Below are positions 50,615-58,937 of a DNA stretch of 64,000 nt, one piece after another (within the stretch, counting starts at the first letter, position 1; each line of letters opens with the position of its first letter). The notes under the pieces were generated by a model that saw only the letters and a program-made list of their open reading frames with translations, searched no databases and was not told the origin of the DNA. Both the position numbers and the translations under genes were made by a program. The stretch is from positions 1-64,000 of the forward strand of contig CATZGB010000008.1 of the NCBI GenBank assembly GCA_958418815.1, read 5' to 3'. Source of the DNA: an uncultured Bacteroidales bacterium. GTDB lineage: Bacteria > Bacteroidota > Bacteroidia > Bacteroidales > Muribaculaceae.

Positions 50615-51277
50615 ATGAACGCCACTCAATTCCAAGAACTTTCGTCCATACTCAGCTCGCTGATCGGGCAAATACCCTTACGTTGGGGCGCGGTTCAGAA
50701 TGACCTGTTCGACTCAAAACTCGACACTTTCAAGGTCGACACATTCAACCAGCTTGAATCCGCCATCCAGGAGTTCACCCCAAAGCTCCAGAATTATTTG
50801 AAAAGGAAATGGTATCTCGATAAATGCGCCAGATGCGATGAATATCTTTTCGGTCTAAATCCCAACGTCACCCCCAATCCCAATCCGCATGACAAAAGAT
50901 TCGACCTCACTTTTGAGGGCAAAATCAAATTTGATGTCAAATGCTCCATCATCCCCCACCATTTGCAGTCTGAGGCTGAGGAATGCATCACAAACCCGCA
51001 AAGGATGATTGAGTCATTTTACAGAAGACAAAGCAACGGTGTCCGCAAATGCTATCAGGACCGACTGTTCATCGTCCATCATTCCTTTGTCCGGCCCGAA
51101 CACGAGCTGAACCTACGTTGCGCGTGGGACTCCAAAAAGGAAATCTACCGTGTCTTTTCCGAAAACATCAACAAAATCAAGTTTCGCGAATGCTACGGTT
51201 GCCAAGCCGGAGTGATTTTCATTCTCGAACGCGAGCCCGGAATAGTTTCATTTTCCATCGATGGTCTCACACTATGA
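50615..51277 (+). CDS. possible PD-(D/E)XK nuclease-fold protein
   Basis: A 220-residue protein not of a family I can name. An N-terminal helical part (1-75) leads to cysteines CARC (68-71), then a core RFDLTFEGKIKFDVKCSIIP in which an aspartate and FDVK are spaced like the active site of PD-(D/E)XK nucleases. Later HH and CYGC motifs may bind metal. No methylase, specificity subunit or partner toxin adjoins it. Nuclease function is an inference from one motif. Confidence 0.55.
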   Translation: MNATQFQELSSILSSLIGQIPLRWGAVQNDLFDSKLDTFKVDTFNQLESAIQEFTPKLQNYLKRKWYLDKCARCDEYLFGLNPNVTPNPNPHDKRFDLTFEGKIKFDVKCSIIPHHLQSEAEECITNPQRMIESFYRRQSNGVRKCYQDRLFIVHHSFVRPEHELNLRCAWDSKKEIYRVFSENINKIKFRECYGCQAGVIFILEREPGIVSFSIDGLTL

Positions 51278-51315
51278 GCCCTGCGAAAAAAAGTCGGCAG
51301 GTCATCAATGAAAAT

Positions 51316-51489
51316 TTATTTTGGCGCGAGCACAAGGTCGTAAAGTCCCCAGCATGCAAGGGTATAAACGACAATGAATATGAAGTAACGCAACCGCTTG
51401 GATTTTATAATCTTGTATTTATCCAAAACCGACAGCAGAGCAGCCCCCACCACAACATATATTATATAGTAATACCACGGCAAATTCAT
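51316..51489 (-). CDS. small two-helix membrane protein
   Basis: A 57-residue protein starting MNLPWYYYIIYVVVGA, with two transmembrane helices (about 5-22 and 33-52) around a basic loop (KYKIIKSKRLRY). Longer starts (up to 34 residues more) exist but are less likely because they add a cysteine-rich stretch without signal features. It lies 110 bases from a second small membrane protein gene on the same strand. Function unknown. Confidence 0.5.
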   Translation of the reverse strand: MNLPWYYYIIYVVVGAALLSVLDKYKIIKSKRLRYFIFIVVYTLACWGLYDLVLAPK

Positions 51490-51598
51490 AGTGTTGCAAT
51501 TTTGAAGTTTCCTCATTAGACGCGGATATAGAGAAAAAAGTTGCAGATAACAGAAAAAACATCCTATCGGCAGAACCTCCATCTCAACCATCCGGTGT

Positions 51599-51985
51599 CT
51601 ATCGCTTCATACCCTCCTTTCTACGCCGTCTATATTCCTTATATTCCGCTGGGGTCATCAAAAGAATTCGAAGCCACATAGGACGAGCGGACCATAGCCT
51701 CTCGGGATTCCTCGCATTCTCTTTCTGCTCCCACTTCAACCGCTCGAAATCCTCCAAATCTTTGATTATCTTTTCCTTCGGATAACCAACTGGATATGGG
51801 CCCCGAGGTCTTTTTACGATGTAACATCCTTTGCGGCGGTCGTTGTCGTCATAGTACACACTGACTTTATCACTTCTCCACTGCCGATAGTAAAAATATC
51901 TGCCGACAGCCACAATGATACCAAATCCGCTCATTATCAACCCTGCGAAAATCAGGTCTGCTATTATCTGCACCAATATGTCCAT
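51599..51985 (-). CDS. small membrane-anchored protein
   Basis: A 128-residue protein with one or two N-terminal transmembrane segments (about 4-30), then a basic, proline-rich soluble region with PRGPYPVGYPKEKIIKDLEDFERLKWEQ and a C-terminal arginine-rich helix (MTPAEYKEYRRRRKEGMKR). I recognise no domain. It sits 14 bases after the TonB-like gene and may be co-transcribed with it. Function unknown. Confidence 0.6.
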   Translation of the reverse strand: MDILVQIIADLIFAGLIMSGFGIIVAVGRYFYYRQWRSDKVSVYYDDNDRRKGCYIVKRPRGPYPVGYPKEKIIKDLEDFERLKWEQKENARNPERLWSARPMWLRILLMTPAEYKEYRRRRKEGMKR

Positions 51986-51999
51986 CTCTTATTTCAATA

Positions 52000-52821
52000 T
52001 TAAATGTGTTCGCGGGGATATTGAGTGTCAATCTTTATTCTGAATATATGCCAACAAGGCACAGCAACACCGTTGCGAGTTGCCGGATTAAAGCTTTTTT
52101 CGGGCAATGTCCGCATCACTCTTATACATTCATCACTCATCAACTCGTGTGGAGTACGATGCACCTTGATTTTTCCGATGTTGCCTTTAGTTGTTATTTC
52201 CAGCTTCAAAATAACACTACCTGTTATACACATTTCATACAATTCCGGCGGCCAACGCAACTCCTTAGCGAAATAGCTCAATAAAGCCGAATCGCCTCCA
52301 ATGTATTCAGGATAGTGTTCAACCGTGCCTGGCCTCCAGACACCGTCTTCCATAAACAGATATGCTGCGACAGCATCCTCCACAAACTGCTCCAGCGCAA
52401 GATATTCAGGCGAATATGTATAGGAGGGCTGCCGGCAGACTGTTCGCTTCATCATCACTCCATAATCATCAATGCGAGACCCATACTCAATGACAATATC
52501 TATCACCGGAGCGTTTGATGCAATCGTGTCAGAATCCTTTATAACTGTAGTTTTCGTAAACAACGCTACCGACAAGGCTGCGAAGTTACGTGCTTCATCC
52601 GAACTCATCGCTACCACCGTGTCATTGTAGTGCAAGCACAGCGATTCAGGAGCCTGATATCGCAATTCGTAATTTAGGTTTTCATACTGGTAATGCCACG
52701 AAGCTGAGCGTGCAACCATATCACGCGCATTAATACTTGTCGATGTCAATGCGACAAGTATTAATACCAAGATTACATATAACGAGCCTTGTGCCGTAGT
52801 GTATGCTGCATATCGTAACAT
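52000..52821 (-). CDS. TonB-family energy transducer-like protein
   Basis: A 273-residue protein with one N-terminal helix (about 10-30), a periplasmic middle domain of about 150 residues of unknown type and a C-terminal TonB domain (about 185-270) with the characteristic GSVILKLEITTKGNIGKIKVHRTPHELMSDECIRVMRTLPEKSFNPA segment. The middle replaces the proline-rich linker usual in TonB, so it may be a special transducer. The start at ATG 52821 is 4 bases from its -7 box, which implies a leaderless mRNA. Confidence 0.75.
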   Translation of the reverse strand: MLRYAAYTTAQGSLYVILVLILVALTSTSINARDMVARSASWHYQYENLNYELRYQAPESLCLHYNDTVVAMSSDEARNFAALSVALFTKTTVIKDSDTIASNAPVIDIVIEYGSRIDDYGVMMKRTVCRQPSYTYSPEYLALEQFVEDAVAAYLFMEDGVWRPGTVEHYPEYIGGDSALLSYFAKELRWPPELYEMCITGSVILKLEITTKGNIGKIKVHRTPHELMSDECIRVMRTLPEKSFNPATRNGVAVPCWHIFRIKIDTQYPREHI

Positions 52822-52824
52822 ACG

Positions 52825-52832
52825 CAAAGTTA
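52825..52832 (-). promoter_or_regulatory. -7 box for the TonB-like gene
   Basis: The minus strand reads TAACTTTG followed by CGTATG. The ATG of the gene lies at the predicted transcript start itself. Confidence 0.65.
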
Positions 52833-52970
52833 ATCATTTTTCATCTAATGTGAAATCGTCTTTCCGATAAGACAGTGATGCGGCCCCTCAGTCGCACTAT
52901 CGTACATCAATCCTAAAATCCACGCATTTATACACAACTTGACACCAAATGCACTACCCCAAAAGCGCAA

Positions 52971-53037
52971 CTTAGGCGGCAACCCCCCTTTTTATCGGGG
53001 CGTAACCGCCTAAGTATCGGCTTACATCAAGTTACGC
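52971..53037. terminator. strong stem-loop cluster upstream of the TonB-like gene
   Basis: CTTAGGCGG (52971-52979) pairs with CCGCCTAAG (53006-53014) and an inner CCCC/GGGG stem. Alternative arms GCGTAAC (53000-53006) and GTTACGC (53031-53037) compete. It lies in a 290-base gap (52828-53121) with no gene. It could be the terminator of the minus-strand HNH gene transcript. Confidence 0.45.
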
Positions 53038-53121
53038 TTAGTCTTTGATGGCAGCGTGGCCGCAATGATTTATGACATTTTATCAGTAAGGGCTGCTTAG
53101 TCAACAATCGGACAACAATAA

Positions 53122-53526
53122 CTAATCCTTTGGTTTTCCGTATCCGCAAAAGAGATTTGGCCCTTTCGGTCTGCGATTAATTATTTCATCTTTATCATAT
53201 TTTTTATGACATTTATCACAAAGAAAGATGAAATGCTCCTTAATCGGTTGATGTGCTTCATAAAATTTACTTAAAAACTCATACATATCAACCTCAAGAG
53301 TTTCAGTATATGTTTTGCAAAAGCTTTTTTTCAATATTTGACTTGCTATCGCAATTCTTCCAGGCGTATCACGTCGATGAGCCGCTTGAAGCTCTATTTG
53401 TCTATTACAATGTTCGCAAGTTTTACCTTTAATTTTCTTTGGGGTATATGACTTTACTGCATTGGTCAAAAGTGTTGGACCAAATAAATCTATGAATTCT
53501 TGCTCAGTTCCTATAAATTTCGCCAT
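53122..53526 (-). CDS. HNH-like zinc-finger protein
   Basis: A 134-residue protein with two CXXC pairs (CEHC near 37 and CDKC near 103) and the segment CNRQIELQAAHRRDTPGRI, which resembles a His-Cys HNH core; the second pair is followed by HKKYD. HNH proteins are often nucleases, but histidine positions are incomplete here. No partner gene adjoins it, and the next gene is a zeta-toxin-like kinase. A/T-richer than its flanks. Confidence 0.65.
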   Translation of the reverse strand: MAKFIGTEQEFIDLFGPTLLTNAVKSYTPKKIKGKTCEHCNRQIELQAAHRRDTPGRIAIASQILKKSFCKTYTETLEVDMYEFLSKFYEAHQPIKEHFIFLCDKCHKKYDKDEIINRRPKGPNLFCGYGKPKD

Positions 53527-53567
53527 AATGGATTATCCTATATGGTAATATTTTGAAACACATAAGA

Positions 53568-54164
53568 TTAACGTAAAGTTTGAGCCCACTCCGGAATATC
53601 ATCTGTATATTGTTTTGCCAATGTTCCGTTAGAAAGGCGGAAGAGAGGGCGGGCATCAACATCGTCTATGGAGTTATCGTAGACATAAAGACGGTCAACG
53701 ATTGATGACACGGTTTTACAGTTTTGGATTGACTTGTTGTAGCGTGATATAATTTTGGTAATTGGTACATCATGTCCACCTTCCATTACTCGCGTGGCGA
53801 TACGCGATGCATTTATTGTCGGGTTAGATGTGGAGATAAAGAATATTCTTATAAAGAAACCGGCTTGCTTCGCTCGGATAACAAAGTCTATTTTATCTTG
53901 CGCAGAAAAAACGGTCTCAAATACGAAACTCTTCTTTTCTGCAAGACATTTTTCGCGAAGATCCGAGCTGTAGTTAGCTGCTTTCAGAACGGCCTCTTTG
54001 TCATTCCAATCTCCGAACAAATCTTTGGCAATTTGGTCGGGATTGATATACGTTGTCCCCTCTGCCCACTCGTGATGAAGAAACTTTTGTGTAATAGAAG
54101 TCTTGCCTGACCCATTAGGCCCTGCAATTATTATCAGTTCCGGTTTATGTTCAACAGTTGCCAT
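53568..54164 (-). CDS. zeta-toxin / UDP-sugar kinase-like P-loop protein
   Basis: A 198-residue P-loop protein starting MATVEHKPELIIIAGPNGSGKTS; the Walker A GPNGSGKTS is at residues 15-23. YINPDQIAKDLFGDW and FVFETVFSAQDKIDFVIRAKQAGF match the zeta-toxin family, whose classic members phosphorylate UDP-N-acetylglucosamine. Stand-alone enzymes of the family also exist. The upstream gene overlaps its start by 14 bases and encodes a small, acidic, helical protein, as expected for a toxin-antitoxin pair. The longer frame adds an N-terminal region with low complexity and is not used. Confidence 0.82.
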   Translation of the reverse strand: MATVEHKPELIIIAGPNGSGKTSITQKFLHHEWAEGTTYINPDQIAKDLFGDWNDKEAVLKAANYSSDLREKCLAEKKSFVFETVFSAQDKIDFVIRAKQAGFFIRIFFISTSNPTINASRIATRVMEGGHDVPITKIISRYNKSIQNCKTVSSIVDRLYVYDNSIDDVDARPLFRLSNGTLAKQYTDDIPEWAQTLR

Positions 54165-54366
54165 TCTTGACTTCGTTAATGCGGTCAGCCCATTTGGCTT
54201 GCTGTTCATCAGCACCAAGACGTAATTCCTCAAAGTATCTTTTTGTGGCCTCTTCGTGCCGCTTCTTTGCATCTTCTGCCGCCTCGCGCATGATTTGGGC
54301 GAGCATCTCGTCTGTCGGTTCCTTGCCGGAATTGAAACGATAGGCATTCATTTCTGCTTCAGACAT
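54151..54366 (-). CDS. small acidic partner of the zeta-toxin-like protein (possible antitoxin)
   Basis: A 71-residue, mostly helical protein (EPTDEMLAQIMREAAEDAKKRHEEATKRYFEELRLG). Its gene overlaps the toxin-like gene by 14 bases, so translation is coupled and the partner is made first. It has no DNA-binding motif and is not a classic epsilon antitoxin by sequence; the role as antitoxin is inferred from context. Confidence 0.6.
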   Translation of the reverse strand: MSEAEMNAYRFNSGKEPTDEMLAQIMREAAEDAKKRHEEATKRYFEELRLGADEQQAKWADRINEVKNGNC

Positions 54367-54383
54367 ATTATGTAAATGAAAAA

Positions 54384-54420
54384 GGCTGCAATGCTGCCGA
54401 TTGAGACACGCATTGCAGCC
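54384..54420 (-). terminator. intrinsic terminator of ppdK
   Basis: Perfect 10-base arms GGCTGCAATG and CATTGCAGCC with a 17-base loop; on the minus strand it is followed by TTTTTCATTT. It lies 32 bases after the PPDK stop. Confidence 0.85.
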
Positions 54421-54451
54421 TTTATTTATTACTGGTATACCGTTAGGTTAA

Positions 54452-57169
54452 TTACTCTTCGATGGCTGCCTGCGCCGCGGCTACGCGGGCGATGGGCACG
54501 CGGAAGGGGGAGCAGCTGACGTAGTTCATGCCGAGCTTGGCGCAGAACTTCACGGAGCTGGGCTCACCACCGTGCTCGCCACAGATACCGACTTTGAGTT
54601 CGGGACGGGCTGCGCGGCCTTTCTTGACACCCATTTCCACGAGCTGGCCTACACCTTCCTGGTCGAGGACTTCGAAGGGATCGGTCTTGATGATGCCGTG
54701 TTCCTTGTAGAACTTGAGGAACTTGGGAGCGTCGTCGCGGGAGAATCCGAAGGTCATCTGGGTGAGGTCGTTCGTACCGAAGGAGAAGAACTCGGCCACG
54801 GAGGCGATTTGGTCGGCGACGAGGGCTGCACGAGGCACCTCAATCATCGTGCCGACGAGATAGGGCAGCGAACGTCCCTGCTCCTCAAACACCTTGGCGG
54901 CGGTGATATGGATGATGTCGGCCTGGTTCTGGATTTCCTTGAGCGAACCTACAAGAGGAATCATGATCTCGGGCTTCACATCGATGCCGCGGGCCTTGAC
55001 AGCAAGGGCGGCCTCAATGATGGCGCGTGTCTGCATCTCGGTGATTTCGGGATATGTGATGCCGAGACGGCAACCACGGTGACCCAACATGGGGTTGAAT
55101 TCCTCGAGAGAGTCAACCTTTGCCTTAACTTCGGCAAGGGTGATGCCCATCTCATCGGCCAGCTCCTTCTGGGTAGCGGTCTGATGAGGCACGAATTCGT
55201 GCAGAGGGGGATCGAGCAGACGGATGGTGACGCCATAGCCGTCCATAGCGGTGAAGATTCCTTCAAAGTCGCCGCGCTGCATAGGCAGAAGCTTGGCGAG
55301 GGCAGCCTTGCGGCCTTCCACGTCGGATGCGAGAATCATCTCACGGACAGCCTTGATGCGGTCGCCTTCAAAGAACATATGCTCTGTGCGGCAGAGTCCG
55401 ATACCCTGGGCACCGAAATGACGGGCCTGCTTGGCGTCGCGGGGGGTGTCGGCGTTGGTGCGGACGAGGGTCTTGGTGTATTTGGCTGCGAGGTTCATGA
55501 TGGCACCGAAGTCGCCGTCGAGCTCGGGCTCAACGGTGGGCACCTGGCCGTCGTAGACATCTCCGGTCGAACCGTTGAGAGAAATCCAGTCGCCTTCCTT
55601 GTAGGTCTTGCCGCCCATTTCAACGGTGCGGGCCTCGTAGTCAACTTTGATTTCACCGGCACCGGAAACGCAGCACTTACCCATACCGCGGGCAACCACA
55701 GCAGCGTGGCTGGTCATACCGCCGCGCATGGTAAGGATACCCTGGGCGACAGCCATACCACGGAGGTCTTCGGGTGAGGTCTCGATACGGACGAGGACGA
55801 CTTTCTTTTTCTTCTCGGCCCAAGCCTCAGCGTCATCGGCGAAGAAGACAATCTGGCCGGTTGCGGCACCGGGAGAAGCGGGAAGACCCTTGGCAACGAC
55901 AAGCGCACGCTTGAGGGCGTCTTTGTCGAATACAGGGTGGAGAAGCTCGTCGAGTTTCTGGGGCTCCATACGGAGGAGGGCTGTCTTCTCATCGATTTCG
56001 CCTGCACGGAGCAACTCCATGGCGATTCTTACCATGGCAGCACCGGTGCGCTTTCCGTTACGGGTCTGGAGCATCCAGAGCTTGCCGTCCTGGATGGTGA
56101 ACTCCATATCCTGCATATCCTTGAAGTAGGCCTCAAGCTTGTTGGCGATTGCGATAAGCTCGGCGGCGCAGACAGGCATTGACTCCTCGAGGGAGGGGTA
56201 CTTGGCGGCGCGGTCGGCCTCCGAGATGCCCTGGAGGGCAGCCCAGCGGCGTGAGCCTTCCACTGTGATCTGCTGAGGAGTGCGGATACCGGCCACCACA
56301 TCCTCGCCCTGGGCGTTGATGAGGTACTCGCCGTTGAAGATGTTCTCTCCGGTAGCGGCATCGCGTGAGAAAGCCACACCTGTAGCGGAGTTGTTGCCCA
56401 TGTTGCCGTAAACCATAGCCTGCACGTTGACAGCGGTTCCCCATTCCTCGGGAATCTGGTTCATACGACGGTAGAGGATGGCGCGCTCGTTCATCCAAGA
56501 GTCAAACACGGCGCAGATGCCACCCCAGAGCTGATCCCATGCTGAATCGGGGAAGTCCTTGCCGGTGTATTTCTTGACAGCGGCCTTGAAGCGCTTCACG
56601 AGCTCCTGGAGATCCTCAACAGTGAGGTCGGTGTCGAATTTCACACCCTTTTCCTCCTTCACCTTGTCGATGATGGCCTCGAAGGGGTCGGTTTCGGTCT
56701 TGGTCTTGGGCTTCATGCCGAGAACCACGTCGCCATACATCTGCACGAAACGACGGTAGCTGTCCCAGGCAAAGCGGGGGTTGCCGCTCTTTTCGGCAAG
56801 GGCCTGAACAGTGGCGTCATTCATACCGAGGTTCAGGACGGTGTCCATCATACCAGGCATGGAGGCACGCGCACCTGAGCGCACCGACACGAGCAGCGGG
56901 TTGGCGGGGTCGTTGAATTTCGTTCCGGTGAGAGACTCCACGTGGGCGATGGCCTTCTCGACTTCGGCCTTGATATCATTAACCACATGTTCGCGGCCAT
57001 ACTGGGTGTACTCTGTGCAGACTTCGGTCGTGATTGTGAAACCGGGAGGCACGGGCATCCCCAGGAGATTCATTTCAGCGAGGTTGGCACCTTTGCCGCC
57101 GAGGAGGTTGCGCATCGATGCATCTCCTTCAGCCTTTCCGTCGCCGAAAGTGTAGATTTTTTTTGCCAT
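54452..57169 (-). CDS. ppdK: pyruvate, phosphate dikinase
   Basis: A 905-residue cytoplasmic enzyme that interconverts pyruvate, ATP and Pi with PEP, AMP and PPi; in anaerobes it works in glycolysis or gluconeogenesis. The N-terminal ATP-binding part begins GGKGANLAEMNLLGMPVPPGFTIT. The phosphohistidine domain has the catalytic histidine near residue 488 in GGMTSHAAVVARGMGK. The C-terminal PEP domain has RTEHMFFEGDR and the catalytic cysteine near 862 in VGICGEHGG. A frame on the opposite strand is a composition artefact. It is divergent from rlmD. Confidence 0.96.
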   Translation of the reverse strand: MAKKIYTFGDGKAEGDASMRNLLGGKGANLAEMNLLGMPVPPGFTITTEVCTEYTQYGREHVVNDIKAEVEKAIAHVESLTGTKFNDPANPLLVSVRSGARASMPGMMDTVLNLGMNDATVQALAEKSGNPRFAWDSYRRFVQMYGDVVLGMKPKTKTETDPFEAIIDKVKEEKGVKFDTDLTVEDLQELVKRFKAAVKKYTGKDFPDSAWDQLWGGICAVFDSWMNERAILYRRMNQIPEEWGTAVNVQAMVYGNMGNNSATGVAFSRDAATGENIFNGEYLINAQGEDVVAGIRTPQQITVEGSRRWAALQGISEADRAAKYPSLEESMPVCAAELIAIANKLEAYFKDMQDMEFTIQDGKLWMLQTRNGKRTGAAMVRIAMELLRAGEIDEKTALLRMEPQKLDELLHPVFDKDALKRALVVAKGLPASPGAATGQIVFFADDAEAWAEKKKKVVLVRIETSPEDLRGMAVAQGILTMRGGMTSHAAVVARGMGKCCVSGAGEIKVDYEARTVEMGGKTYKEGDWISLNGSTGDVYDGQVPTVEPELDGDFGAIMNLAAKYTKTLVRTNADTPRDAKQARHFGAQGIGLCRTEHMFFEGDRIKAVREMILASDVEGRKAALAKLLPMQRGDFEGIFTAMDGYGVTIRLLDPPLHEFVPHQTATQKELADEMGITLAEVKAKVDSLEEFNPMLGHRGCRLGITYPEITEMQTRAIIEAALAVKARGIDVKPEIMIPLVGSLKEIQNQADIIHITAAKVFEEQGRSLPYLVGTMIEVPRAALVADQIASVAEFFSFGTNDLTQMTFGFSRDDAPKFLKFYKEHGIIKTDPFEVLDQEGVGQLVEMGVKKGRAARPELKVGICGEHGGEPSSVKFCAKLGMNYVSCSPFRVPIARVAAAQAAIEE

Positions 57170-57308
57170 GGGTTGGTTGACTTGTTTAGATTAAAGTTAT
57201 TAACCGTTCTGGTCAAATATTTGATTGATTGTTGTTGTATGCGGTTGTATCGGATTTATTCGGAACAAGCACACGGCGGGGTTCTCAGAGTCACCCCGGA
57301 GCGTTGTG

Positions 57309-57316
57309 CAAAGTTA
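57309..57316 (-). promoter_or_regulatory. -7 box for ppdK
   Basis: The minus strand reads TAACTTTG followed by CAC, an exact -7 box; it gives ppdK a leader of about 130 bases. Confidence 0.7.
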
Positions 57317-57391
57317 CGAAATTTCAGCGACAAACGCCAAACCGACATATATTTTTTTCATTCTCCAGTCAATAAAACGGCTGGAAAATCG

Positions 57392-57399
57392 TAACTTTG
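57392..57399 (+). promoter_or_regulatory. -7 box for rlmD
   Basis: TAACTTTG followed by CAG is an exact -7 box. The leader to the rlmD start is about 100 bases; the stretch 57170-57503 holds only these two promoters and their leaders. Confidence 0.65.
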
Positions 57400-57503
57400 C
57401 AGCCTGTAAACCCAATAACGCCCTTTCACGGGCATATGTTATCGGCTTTACGTTTTTTTCCGTTATATTCAAATTAATTGACATCGCTCCCCAAAAAGAA
57501 AAC

Positions 57504-58937
57504 ATGGGCAGAAAAAGAAAAGAGCTACCCTTGCTTGAAGGGCTTGAGATAACCGCCGTGGCCGCCGAAGGCAAAGCCATCGCCCGTCACGGCGAGATGG
57601 TGGTCTTCATCCCCTACGGCGCGCCCGGCGACATCGCCGACATAAAAATAGACCGCAAGAAACATTCCTATGCCGAAGGCCATATCGAGCGGCTTGTGAA
57701 GCCCTCCCCGCTCCGCACCGAGCCATTCTGCTCCCATTTCGGGGTCTGCGGAGGGTGTCGATGGCAACATCTTCCCTACGAGGAGCAGCTCAAGGCGAAG
57801 CAGCAGCAAGTCGAGGACGCGCTGCGCCGTATAGCCAAAGTCGAGCTGCCCGCCATCACCCCCATCCTCGGTTCGGAATCGACCCGCGAATACCGCAACA
57901 AGATGGAGTACACTTTCTCCAACAAAAAATGGCTCACATGGGAACAGATGCGTTCTGGAGAGGAATTTCCCGACCGTGACGCGGCAGGATTCCACATCCC
58001 GGGCGCGTTTGACAAAGTTCTCGACATCGACCGGTGCCATCTGCAGGATGATCTCGGCAACCGCCTGAGACTCCACGTCAAAGGATTCGCCAAAGCCCAT
58101 GGCCTTTCATTCTTCGACCTACGCGAGCAGACCGGCCTACTGCGCACGATGATGATACGCATCGCCTCCACAGGTGAGACCATGGTGGTGCTGTCGTTCG
58201 GGGAAGACTCCCCCGCCGATATCAGCGCCGTGCTCGACGATCTCAGGGCCAGCTTCCCGGAAATCACATCACTGATGTATGTCGTGAACACGAAAGCCAA
58301 CGACACCATCGCCGACCTCGACATCCTGCTCCATTCCGGCAAGCCCTACATCGAGGAGGAGATGGAAGGCCTGCGCTTCCGCATCGGCCCGAAGTCATTC
58401 TATCAGACCAATTCCCGACAGGCATACAACCTGTACAAAGTGGCACGCGAATTCGCCGGACTGACAGGTGACGAGCTTGTCTACGACCTATACACCGGCA
58501 CCGGCACAATCGCCAACTTCATTGCCCGTCAGGCCCGCAAAGTGGTTGGAATTGAATATGTCGAAGACGCAATCCGCGACGCGAAACTCAACGCCGAGGT
58601 CAATGGGCTTGCCAACACCGACTTTTACGCCGGAGACATGAAGGATGTGCTGACATCGGAGTTCATAGCCCTCCACGGCAGACCTGACGTGATGATTGTT
58701 GACCCGCCACGCGCCGGTATGCATACCGATGTTGTCAATGTCATACTTGAGGCCGCGCCCGAGCGCATTGTCTATGTGAGCTGCAACCCGGCCACCCAGG
58801 CCCGCGACCTCGCCCTGCTCGATGCCAAATACAAGGTGACGGCAGTCAGGCCGGTAGACATGTTCCCCCACACCCACCATGTCGAGAATGTGGTGAGGCT
58901 TGACCGCCGACCGACCGCAGACACCGCTCAGGCATAA
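57504..58937 (+). CDS. rlmD: 23S rRNA (uracil-C5)-methyltransferase RlmD/RumA-type
   Basis: A 477-residue SAM-dependent RNA methyltransferase. A TRAM domain (about 10-65) precedes an iron-sulfur motif with C76, C82 and C85 in CSHFGVCGGCRWQ. The methyltransferase domain has DLYTGTGTIANF and the nucleophile near C427 in VSCNPATQARDLALL. Bacteroidetes carry a single enzyme of this group that may serve more than one uridine (RlmCD-like). The start at MGRKRKELP is used; a longer frame reaches back across the promoter. It overlaps the convergent gene by 10 bases. Confidence 0.9.
   Translation: MGRKRKELPLLEGLEITAVAAEGKAIARHGEMVVFIPYGAPGDIADIKIDRKKHSYAEGHIERLVKPSPLRTEPFCSHFGVCGGCRWQHLPYEEQLKAKQQQVEDALRRIAKVELPAITPILGSESTREYRNKMEYTFSNKKWLTWEQMRSGEEFPDRDAAGFHIPGAFDKVLDIDRCHLQDDLGNRLRLHVKGFAKAHGLSFFDLREQTGLLRTMMIRIASTGETMVVLSFGEDSPADISAVLDDLRASFPEITSLMYVVNTKANDTIADLDILLHSGKPYIEEEMEGLRFRIGPKSFYQTNSRQAYNLYKVAREFAGLTGDELVYDLYTGTGTIANFIARQARKVVGIEYVEDAIRDAKLNAEVNGLANTDFYAGDMKDVLTSEFIALHGRPDVMIVDPPRAGMHTDVVNVILEAAPERIVYVSCNPATQARDLALLDAKYKVTAVRPVDMFPHTHHVENVVRLDRRPTADTAQA

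Noticed and set aside
52971..53037. integron-type attC site
   Set aside because: The paired arms lack convincing RYYYAAC/GTTRRRY ends and there is no integrase or cassette array.
54572..55777. 401-codon open frame on the plus strand opposite ppdK
   Set aside because: It lies wholly antisense to a highly conserved enzyme, has no promoter and its composition mirrors the codon bias of ppdK.
57225..57503. 93-codon N-terminal extension of rlmD
   Set aside because: It begins upstream of the -7 box at 57392, and the TRAM domain starts right after the MGRKRKELP methionine.
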